Below are positions 35,592 to 41,940 of a DNA stretch of 64,000 nt, one piece after another. The position numbers were made by a program, and so were the translations under genes. The notes beneath the pieces are model-generated. The model made no database searches, was not told the DNA's origin, and saw only the letters and a list, made by a program, of their open reading frames with translations. The stretch comes from Lacrimispora celerecrescens (lineage in GTDB: Bacteria; Bacillota; Clostridia; Lachnospirales; Lachnospiraceae): NCBI RefSeq assembly GCF_000732605.1, contig NZ_JPME01000013.1, positions 62,001 through 126,000 of the forward strand, written 5' to 3'. The first letter of the stretch is position 1. Every line of letters starts with the position of its first letter.

Positions 35592-36425
35592 CTATTTTTT
35601 TCTGTTACGAGAGATATAAAAGAAAAGTACTATGAGAAATGAAAGGGTTTGTGCAATGGTAATGCGGACAGACAGTAATTCATCCACGCCGGATGATGTG
35701 ACTACGTGCAGCAAGTTAGCCGTGGTGTTATTCACAAAATGAGCCGTCATTCCTGCCCACAAGGATCCTGTAAGCTTATAAAGCATACAGTACTGAATAC
35801 CAAGCAGAGTACTGGTGACTACCAGAATCAGGCCGGCCATAAATGCACCTGCCATGGACTGATTGCCGTCTATAACATTTCTTAAGGGCTGCATGATATG
35901 CCAGACTCCAAAGAGAACGGAAGACAGGATACATGCGACGGGAAAGGAATACTTTTCTTCTGCCAGCCGGACAAACAGTCCACGAAAAACGCCCTCTTCC
36001 ATTATCACATTGATCATGTTTCCAGCAATGCAGATCATGATAAACAGTAAGTTGCTTTGCATTCCACGGTTGCCTAAGAGAGAATAACTGGTTACGTAAA
36101 ACTTAAGTCCTGAAAAATTATCTGTTGATGATTGAATCAGTATTTCTATTCCATAGCCAACAGTAAAAACAGCTGTACCAAGCAATGCTCCTAATAAAAT
36201 ATTTCGGAATACCTTTACAGGAGAAAAGCCGACTTTTGTCCATGAATACCGGAAAAGTGAAATGGAGATCCCTAACAGTAGAATGCCGGACAGTTTATGT
36301 ATAAATGCTTCGCCGATTACCGTCTGGTCAGTACGGAATATAAAATATTCTATTGTCCGGAATGCAAAGCAAATGGCATAGAGCATAAGAATGATTGGAA
36401 TTGGGTTTCGTTTATAATCCAGCAT
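35592..36425 (-). CDS. CPBP-family intramembrane glutamic protease
   Basis: The 277-residue membrane protein has about seven or eight hydrophobic segments and the CPBP (CAAX protease/bacteriocin-processing) motifs: EEGVFRGLF (motif 1, paired glutamates and arginine), FGVWHIMQ (motif 2 histidine) and MTAHFVNNTTANL (motif 3). Members cleave membrane substrates and in bacteria are linked to bacteriocin self-immunity or peptide processing; the substrate here is unknown. The start at 36425, after GAGG, is preferred over 36485. It stands between the lacI operon and the lysis module; no bacteriocin gene was found nearby. Confidence 0.88.
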   Translation of the reverse strand: MLDYKRNPIPIILMLYAICFAFRTIEYFIFRTDQTVIGEAFIHKLSGILLLGISISLFRYSWTKVGFSPVKVFRNILLGALLGTAVFTVGYGIEILIQSSTDNFSGLKFYVTSYSLLGNRGMQSNLLFIMICIAGNMINVIMEEGVFRGLFVRLAEEKYSFPVACILSSVLFGVWHIMQPLRNVIDGNQSMAGAFMAGLILVVTSTLLGIQYCMLYKLTGSLWAGMTAHFVNNTTANLLHVVTSSGVDELLSVRITIAQTLSFLIVLFFYISRNRKK

Positions 36426-36594
36426 AGGGTTACCTCTCTGACTGTTATTTATGAAGTTGGAAAAATTCCGCTGCCACTGATTCATTGGGTTATCTTATGA
36501 TGAATCCCTCGGTTGCACAATTATCTGCTATATAGGCAATTTTAGCATAGTGTATGAATATTTTCCAGAACCTTTCGATGGCTTCCACAAATTT

Positions 36595-36630
36595 AGACGG
36601 GGCCGGATTACCGGACTCCCGTCTTTTTTT
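36595..36630 (+). terminator. Terminator-like hairpin at the 3' side of the endolysin gene
   Basis: AGACGGG/CCCGTCT with an inner CCGG/CCGG pairing, followed by TTTTTT on the plus strand. On the minus strand, the direction of the amidase gene, the stem is followed by AAATTTG, so termination there would be weaker. Confidence 0.55.
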
Positions 36631-37460
36631 CAGACAATATGCAGGGCACCTTTTTCATCAGTACTCAGACTCATTTTTCCTTCAAACATGCTTCCGTCTT
36701 CCGTTACACGGTATAATTCTTCCTTCCAGATAATCCACTGGTTTTTCGCCATAGTACCGTTGTCTTTTAGATAATACCATTTGCCGTCTGATCCAGTCTT
36801 CCATGTATCTTTTACCATAAATCCGGCACTATCGAACCAATACCAGTCTTCCCCATCCTTATACCAGTCGTTTGCAACATAATTTCCGGTATTTCCCAGA
36901 TAAAACCTCCAGCCGCCCTCTTCTTCAGTCCAGCCGGATTTAAGCTGCGGTGCTTCTGTCAGTGCTGCTTTAAAGCTGTCCCAAGTATGTTCGGTATGAT
37001 TGTATACATAGGGATTGGGGCAGATCTTTCCCGTTACATCATAATGGCGGATTACATGATCCGCCGGGATATTGTATTGCTTCATCAGTTCTTTTGTCAG
37101 TTGGATGGCAACCTCCACGGTTGCATCTTCAAAATACCAATCTCTGCTAGTATCTGACTGACTGCCATTATTCCTGACACAAAGCTCTATTCCCAGGCTG
37201 TTGCTGTTGCGGCATTCTGGATGGGTATATGTTTTTGCCCCGCAATGCCATGCAATATCTTTGTCTTCAACGGACTGCCATATTTCTCCGCTGAATCCGA
37301 CAAAATAATGGGCACTGGCTCCAATGTATTGAGAGGCGTAGTATTTACAGTTTGCTTCCGCTCCTCCAAGAGCTCCTACATAGTGTATTACAATATATTT
37401 TATCCGGTCTATCTGACCGTTGCTGTAGTTATATGGTGTCAATAGTTTGTGAACTTCCAT
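36630..37460 (-). CDS. N-acetylmuramoyl-L-alanine amidase endolysin with wall-binding repeats
   Basis: The 276-residue protein is a phage-type endolysin. Residues about 1-165 form an Amidase_2 zinc domain (YIVIHYVGALGG, GASAHYFVG, NSLGIELCV, VIRHYDVTGKICPNPY). The rest is choline-binding-like repeats (GWTEEEGGWRFYLGN, DWYWFDSAGFMVKDTW, GKWYYLKDNGTMAKNQWI). It has no signal peptide, so release needs the holin encoded upstream. Its ATG follows the stop of the 51-residue gene by one base (TGA-T-ATG), implying coupled translation. The repeats resemble those of the host protein at 10276-10836. Confidence 0.92.
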   Translation of the reverse strand: MEVHKLLTPYNYSNGQIDRIKYIVIHYVGALGGAEANCKYYASQYIGASAHYFVGFSGEIWQSVEDKDIAWHCGAKTYTHPECRNSNSLGIELCVRNNGSQSDTSRDWYFEDATVEVAIQLTKELMKQYNIPADHVIRHYDVTGKICPNPYVYNHTEHTWDSFKAALTEAPQLKSGWTEEEGGWRFYLGNTGNYVANDWYKDGEDWYWFDSAGFMVKDTWKTGSDGKWYYLKDNGTMAKNQWIIWKEELYRVTEDGSMFEGKMSLSTDEKGALHIV

Positions 37461-37461
37461 A

Positions 37462-37617
37462 TCAAATTCCTTCCCTTACGCCCACAAAGCCCATTTCATC
37501 CGCATCAAAGGATTCTCGGAAACGTTCAATCTCCGTGTAATCGGAGTTCTTTAGATTTTCCTGTATTCCCAGCAGCTCCATGTTTGACATATCTTTCGTG
37601 GCTTCACTTTTAACCAT
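37462..37617 (-). CDS. 51-residue hypothetical protein between holin and endolysin
   Basis: Start MVKSEATKDMSNMELLGIQE, then NLKNSDYTEIERFRESFDAD and EMGFVGVREGI. It is hydrophilic and acidic with no membrane segment. AAGGTGA lies four bases before the ATG at 37617. Its stop is one base from the endolysin start, and the frame is open only in this gene direction, which supports a real gene. Small hydrophilic proteins often sit in phage lysis cassettes, but this one was not recognised. Confidence 0.65.
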   Translation of the reverse strand: MVKSEATKDMSNMELLGIQENLKNSDYTEIERFRESFDADEMGFVGVREGI

Positions 37618-37696
37618 AAAATCACCTTGTCCTTTCTGTTTTATTATATGATTGAATGGAAGGAGATGTACCGGGATTGCGATGGGCTTATCATTG

Positions 37697-38116
37697 TTAT
37701 TGTGATGTTTGTGACTTTTTATTTAAAATGTCGATGGCTTTAACAAGAGCTGCTGGGAGAGGCAGGCCCATAAGGCCTGCATTTTCTACGATAGATATAA
37801 GCTCGTTTGCCATAAAGCCGATGATGGCTGTGTCTCGTATGTAGGACGTTCCCAGAGATAGGTCTAGGCGGTGGGCGATTAATACAAATAACATGGTCAT
37901 GCATTTTCTGCATAGGCCTTTCCAGCCGGCTTTTGATTCTAAGGTACCTGTTCCTGTCTTTTGGCTGTTGTGAAATATTCCGGCTACGGCCAGACCAGAG
38001 AAAAAATCAATGGCCATGAATAGAATCAAGGTACTTATGCTAACATTCCAAATGCCAAATAGGGTTGTGATGATGTTGACGATGATTCCGATAAGGGTAT
38101 ATAGTATGTGTTTCAT
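37697..38116 (-). CDS. Phage holin (TcdE/phage_holin_4 type)
   Basis: The 139-residue protein has three predicted membrane segments (IGIIVNIITTLFGIW; STLILFMAIDFFSGLAVAGI; CMTMLFVLIAHRLDL and following) and the family's KAGWKGLCRKCMTMLFVL and DTAIIGFMANELISIVENAG. Holins of this type form membrane holes that let endolysin reach the wall; the relative TcdE takes part in toxin release in Clostridioides difficile. GGAGGTG precedes the start. It is the first well-supported gene of the minus-strand lysis transcript, about 170 bases from the promoter at 38288-38316. Confidence 0.92.
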   Translation of the reverse strand: MKHILYTLIGIIVNIITTLFGIWNVSISTLILFMAIDFFSGLAVAGIFHNSQKTGTGTLESKAGWKGLCRKCMTMLFVLIAHRLDLSLGTSYIRDTAIIGFMANELISIVENAGLMGLPLPAALVKAIDILNKKSQTSQ

Positions 38117-38214
38117 CTTTTCACCTCCTTTTTAATAGTTGTTCCGCAATAGGGCATTTTTAAGTTATAAAGTGATGGATCAGAACTAAATTTCCGCTTG
38201 CTAGTTCTTGTGTC

Positions 38215-38340
38215 CATTTTGTCTACTTGTTTAGGAAAGAAAATCCACTTCTTCCTTTTTGTTGTAGTCATTTTGTCTACACTAGTTATCATACTCCCAT
38301 GTCCTATATTTGTCAACAACATCTCGCAATTTTGTTGAAC
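38215..38340. promoter_or_regulatory. Four repeated operator-like motifs in the divergent control region
   Basis: Four same-orientation copies of a TTTGT-containing motif: CATTTTGTCTAC (38215-38226), CATTTTGTCTAC (38269-38280), CTATATTTGTCAAC (38304-38317) and CAATTTTGTTGAAC (38327-38340). The third covers the -35 of the lysis promoter, the fourth the -35 of the repressor promoter, and the second the lysis transcript start. They are probable binding sites of the XRE repressor. Confidence 0.6.
38288..38316 (-). promoter_or_regulatory. Promoter of the lysis genes
   Basis: On the minus strand TTGACA (38311-38316), a 17-base spacer and TATGAT (38288-38293). It is close to consensus, so it would need active repression. 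Confidence 0.8.
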
Positions 38341-38363
38341 ATTATTCTACACCGTGATATAAT
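38335..38363 (+). promoter_or_regulatory. Promoter of the XRE repressor / ImmA-like genes
   Basis: TTGAAC (38335-38340), a 17-base spacer and TATAAT (38358-38363), 20 bases before the start codon at 38384, with GGAGGTG between. Confidence 0.8.
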
Positions 38364-38383
38364 GCTGCTATGGAGGTGATCCT

Positions 38384-38866
38384 ATGGAAATTGGACAGAT
38401 AATTAAAAGGAGACGGGAAGAGCTTGGGATCTCGCAGGAAGAACTGGCGTTAAAGGCCGGCTATAAATCCCGTTCTTCCATTAATAAAATCGAGGTAGAC
38501 GGAAGAGGGCTTCCCCAGTCAAAGATCGTAGCAATTGCCAATGCCTTAAGGACAACCCCAGCCTATCTCATGGGTTGGGAAAGCGATACTGCTTCTGCTT
38601 TTGATTATATCAGCGGCCGTTTCGGGGAATATGCAGGAGAATTGATTGAGAATTTTCACCGTTTAAATGAGAAAGGGCAAATGGAAGCATTAAAACGTAT
38701 CAAGGAAATGGTTCATATCCCCGAGTATGTAAAAAGCCAAAGCCCGGTTAAGATTTTAAATACTGACAGCAGAGCCTATCTGGAGCCGGTAGCTGCCCAT
38801 GAACGGACCGACATTGAAGTGACAGAAGAAATGAAACAGCATGATGATGCCTTTTTTGATGAATGA
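38384..38866 (+). CDS. XRE-family (CI-like) transcriptional repressor
   Basis: The 160-residue protein has an N-terminal helix-turn-helix (about 3-66: IGQIIKRRREELGISQEELA, SRSSINKIEVDGRGLP, AIANALRTTPAYLMGWE) and a C-terminal helical part without the Ser/Lys autoprotease of LexA-type repressors. This type is usually removed by a partner ImmA protease. It is divergent from the holin gene and 16-25 bp from the ImmA-like gene downstream, the layout of ImmR/ImmA in ICEBs1 and many phages. It should repress the lysis promoter and its own. Confidence 0.9.
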   Translation: MEIGQIIKRRREELGISQEELALKAGYKSRSSINKIEVDGRGLPQSKIVAIANALRTTPAYLMGWESDTASAFDYISGRFGEYAGELIENFHRLNEKGQMEALKRIKEMVHIPEYVKSQSPVKILNTDSRAYLEPVAAHERTDIEVTEEMKQHDDAFFDE

Positions 38867-38891
38867 GAAATAACTCATTGAGGTGATTTAT

Positions 38892-39344
38892 TTGAACTAT
38901 GAATCTTTATTAGAAGAAGCGGATTCCCACGGAATCATCATAAAGGAACGGCCGCTGATAGCCAATGACGGCAGGATAAAGGGTACCCAGATACTGATCC
39001 GCCAGGATATGACAGACTGTCAAAAGGCCTGCGTTCTGGCGGAAGAGCTGGGACACTACCATACCACCACCGGCGACATTCTGGATCAGTCTGATGTATC
39101 CAACCAGAAGCAGGAACGTACCGCAAGACTTTGGGCCTACAATAAGATGATAACCATAGATAAGCTGGTTGCGGCAAAAGAAGCTGGATGCCGGAATGGG
39201 TTCGAAATTGCAGAACATTTAGATGTAACGGAAGAGTTTTTGCTGGAAGCCATTCACTGCTATCAGGCCATATACGGAAAAGGAATGCAAAAAGACGATT
39301 ATCTGATACTTTTTGAACCTTTAAACATCTATAAGTTAGTGTAA
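38892..39344 (+). CDS. ImmA/IrrE-family anti-repressor protease (atypical zinc motif)
   Basis: The 150-residue protein has the family's central segment KACVLAEELGHYHTTTGDIL and the RTARLWAYNKMITIDKL helix. ImmA proteases cleave the adjacent XRE repressor after DNA damage. The zinc motif here reads EELGH rather than HExxH, so the first metal histidine is a glutamate; similar EELGH variants are, to my knowledge, frequent in phage-linked clostridial members. The start TTG at 38892 is favoured: GAGGTG (38880-38885) overlaps the GTG at 38883 and is well spaced from the TTG. Confidence 0.85.
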   Translation: MNYESLLEEADSHGIIIKERPLIANDGRIKGTQILIRQDMTDCQKACVLAEELGHYHTTTGDILDQSDVSNQKQERTARLWAYNKMITIDKLVAAKEAGCRNGFEIAEHLDVTEEFLLEAIHCYQAIYGKGMQKDDYLILFEPLNIYKLV

Positions 39345-39403
39345 GAGATTTTTTCTGACTTACCGCCCGTCTGCCACATATACTATCCAGAGGTGATATA
39401 TTT

Positions 39404-39586
39404 ATGCAACCCTGCGAACTAGTAGTGCTTATATCAACCCTGGCCTGCCATATCGCCGAGGGCCGGTCTGCCGATGAAATCGCTTTGATAAGTTCCATAT
39501 TCTCACAGCTTGGTGACACACTGAGCACTATTTCAGCCTTTCAGGATCTCTGTTGTGATAACGAGGAGGAAAAGGATACCAACTAA
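39404..39586 (+). CDS. Small DUF6774-like protein
   Basis: The 60-residue protein (MQPCELVVLISTLACHIAEG, then RSADEIALISSIFSQLGDTL) matches from memory the DUF6774 family of short Lachnospiraceae proteins, often near phage genes; function unknown. GAGGTGA lies seven bases before the ATG. It follows the ImmA-like gene by 59 bp and precedes a strong terminator, so it is the last gene of the repressor transcript. The family assignment is moderate; the gene itself is well supported. Confidence 0.7.
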   Translation: MQPCELVVLISTLACHIAEGRSADEIALISSIFSQLGDTLSTISAFQDLCCDNEEEKDTN

Positions 39587-39608
39587 TGAAATGAAAACCC
39601 GGTCCATA

Positions 39609-39668
39609 AAGAAAGGAGTGCTGCTTCCATAGACAAACAATTATCTATGAAAGCAGCACTCCTTTCTT
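39609..39668 (+). terminator. Long bidirectional terminator closing the lysis module
   Basis: AAGAAAGGAGTGCTGCTT (39609-39626) is perfectly complementary to AAGCAGCACTCCTTTCTT (39651-39668), with an inner CATAGA/TCTATG pairing. It separates the plus-strand module from the minus-strand AI-2E transporter gene, whose stop is 5 bp away. Confidence 0.9.
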
Positions 39669-39673
39669 ACACC

Positions 39674-40876
39674 CTAATCCAAATGACTGGAAGAGCCCTC
39701 CGGGGAAGGGTCCACACTTACTGGGATCGGGGCTGTATGAGCTTCCCGAACCTTTCTTTCTCTGGCCGCAATGATATCTCCGGCAATTGTCTTAAATATA
39801 TGAACAACGGGTACCGCCAAAACCATTCCCCATATGCCGGCCATGGCACCACCTACAGTGATTCCTATAACGATCAAAGCCGGGCTTAAGGAAAATGAGT
39901 TTCCCATAAGCTTTGGCTGTATCACATTCCCATCAATCTGCTGCGTAACAAGTAAAACCAGGCCAGCAATCGCACCTGTATTGATACCGCTTGTACACGC
40001 AATGATAATCACAACGCCAATGGAGCCAAAAATTGATCCAAAGTAAGGTACAATATTACAGATACCCAGCATAACCCCAAGCGCCAGCGAATACCTGGAA
40101 CCAAGTATGGTAAATTCAATGGTGGTAATCGTACATAAAATCAGAGAATCTAAAAGCTGGCAGACAATAAATTTCTTAAAGCTGTCATTGATTATCGTTC
40201 CGTACCTATAAGCTACTTTCCTGATGTTTTCGTGAAGAAACAAATCCATGAGCCGCTTTATCTGGAATGTAACATTATGAGTTTCCAGAAGGAAATACAC
40301 GGAAGATACAATTGTAATAAATCCGCTGAAAATATGGGAAGTAACTCCCAAGACAGCATTTAACGAGCCCATTACCTCTTTTAAGCCGACTCCCTCCAAC
40401 ACATTTTTCCAGGCAGTCTGGGTTGGCAAAATCTCTTCCAGCTTATCCGATAAGCCAAACTTTTCCAGCGGCAGCTGTTCAATAGCCGTTATTGCGTTAT
40501 TATAATAAGTATTAAAATTTGTTATAAAATCCAATATGCTTCTCTGAAGAAGGGGAATGCCCTTGTTTATGACCAGAACAACAACAGAGATAAATAAAGC
40601 ATAAATAATAAAAACACTGATCCCTCTGGAACTTTTTTGAAACGGACCAGATTTAAACCTGTTTAAGCGCCGTTCCAGCGCAGAGCATGGGATATTCAGC
40701 AGATATGCTATGACAAATCCATAAAAGAAGGGAATAAGTACCTTAGTAAATGACTTAAGCCAAATCATCACATCTGAAACGTTCATAACAATTTTATAAA
40801 ATATAATAACTAGCATGGCAAGCAGCAGCCTTGATAAAAATACCCTTATCTGCTTTTTTTTCAATAATTCTTCCAT
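39674..40876 (-). CDS. AI-2E family transporter (TqsA/YtvI-like)
   Basis: The 400-residue membrane protein has about seven or eight predicted membrane segments and PF01594 features: IIFYKIVMNVSDVM near the start, the amphipathic middle region, GVMLGICNIVPYFGSIFGSI and QQIDGNVIQPKLMGNSFSLS with the conserved PKLMG-like motif. Members include E. coli TqsA (autoinducer-2 export) and Na+/H+ antiporters; the substrate here is unknown. GGAGG precedes the start at 40876. It lies 55 bp after holA in the same direction. Confidence 0.88.
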   Translation of the reverse strand: MEELLKKKQIRVFLSRLLLAMLVIIFYKIVMNVSDVMIWLKSFTKVLIPFFYGFVIAYLLNIPCSALERRLNRFKSGPFQKSSRGISVFIIYALFISVVVLVINKGIPLLQRSILDFITNFNTYYNNAITAIEQLPLEKFGLSDKLEEILPTQTAWKNVLEGVGLKEVMGSLNAVLGVTSHIFSGFITIVSSVYFLLETHNVTFQIKRLMDLFLHENIRKVAYRYGTIINDSFKKFIVCQLLDSLILCTITTIEFTILGSRYSLALGVMLGICNIVPYFGSIFGSIGVVIIIACTSGINTGAIAGLVLLVTQQIDGNVIQPKLMGNSFSLSPALIVIGITVGGAMAGIWGMVLAVPVVHIFKTIAGDIIAARERKVREAHTAPIPVSVDPSPEGSSSHLD

Positions 40877-40931
40877 CCTGCCCTCCTTTCCAAGATAATT
40901 AACCAAATTTTACTAGTTTAATCGTTAAACC

Positions 40932-41903
40932 CTAATATTTTTGTGTCAGCAGCAATTCCACTGCCATTCGGTCATTTAACCTACCGGTCTTAACTGCTTC
41001 TTCCGTTTCTACGCACAAGTTTACATAAGATAGAATCTGATCTTTGGAAAAAGTCCTTGCCTGAGGCATGATCTTTCCTGCTGCAAAAGGAGGGATCTTA
41101 AGCTTCGAGGCAATGCCGCCCTTATCCATTCCCTTCCCCATCAGCTCCTTTGCCTGCAGAATCTGATTAAACTGCCTGGCGATCAGAAACAATATCCTCA
41201 TGGGAGGTTCCTTTAATGTGAGTAAGTCCTCATAAAGGTCCATGGCTTTTTTGGTCTCTCTGTTCACGATCGCCGCCACCATATCAAAGATTTTATTGGT
41301 TGTCCGAACGGTACAGATGGTTTCCACATCCTCATCCGTTATTATCTCTCTTCCCAGAGTATAGCTTATGAGCTTCTCCAGTTCCATACGGATGTTTTCC
41401 ATATCATCTCCGGTCATATGAAGAAACAATTCCATGGTACGTCCTGTGATCTTCTTTCCTTCCCTAGAAAGCAAAGTCCCTGCCCATCTGGCAAGCTGGG
41501 CCGTATCCTGGCGTTCCATTTCAGCCGCATAACCCAGTTCCTTCACCTTTTTAAACAGCTTGCTTCGCTTATCTACCTCTGATTCCACAAAGATCAGGCA
41601 GGTGGTATCCGGCATCTGGGGCAGATAAGATACTATTTCATCAGAAGCCGATTTTAAAAAGCCGCTGTTCTCTACCAGGATCAGGCGTTTTTCCGCGAAA
41701 AAAGGCATGGTATCTGCTAGGCTGATGATTTCCCGCACATCGATCCCTTTTCCTTCAAACTGGTTAAAGTTCATGGTATCGCCTGCCGTAATGGCTGCCT
41801 TCATTTGATTTTTATAGCTGTTTCTCAAGAAGGCTTCTTCTCCATATAGAAGATAGACCGGCTTAAAGCTGTGATTTTTAATATCCTGAGTCAGCGTCTG
41901 CAT
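40932..41903 (-). CDS. holA: DNA polymerase III subunit delta
   Basis: Clamp-loader subunit that opens the sliding clamp during replication. The 323-residue product (start MQTLTQDIKNHSFKPVYLLY, with GEEAFLRNSYKNQM, and LARWAGTLLSREGKKITGRT) has normal length for Firmicutes HolA/YqeN. The ATG at 41903 is preferred over 42002 because GGGAGG precedes it and the longer form overlaps comEC. comEC upstream is the usual partner; rpsT, the usual downstream neighbour, lies 16 kb away. Confidence 0.95.
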   Translation of the reverse strand: MQTLTQDIKNHSFKPVYLLYGEEAFLRNSYKNQMKAAITAGDTMNFNQFEGKGIDVREIISLADTMPFFAEKRLILVENSGFLKSASDEIVSYLPQMPDTTCLIFVESEVDKRSKLFKKVKELGYAAEMERQDTAQLARWAGTLLSREGKKITGRTMELFLHMTGDDMENIRMELEKLISYTLGREIITDEDVETICTVRTTNKIFDMVAAIVNRETKKAMDLYEDLLTLKEPPMRILFLIARQFNQILQAKELMGKGMDKGGIASKLKIPPFAAGKIMPQARTFSKDQILSYVNLCVETEEAVKTGRLNDRMAVELLLTQKY

Positions 41904-41940
41904 GGTATCCTCCCTTTCTGGCATGACTTTTTTATCCCAT

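Noticed and set aside
38113-38322. Open frame of 69 codons between the repressor region and the holin, with an ATGA overlap to the holin start
   Set aside because: Its upstream part covers the lysis promoter and operator motifs, the possible starts downstream of the promoter have no ribosome binding site, and its last codons are simply the holin's GGAGGTG box. A short leader peptide from 38271 cannot be fully excluded.
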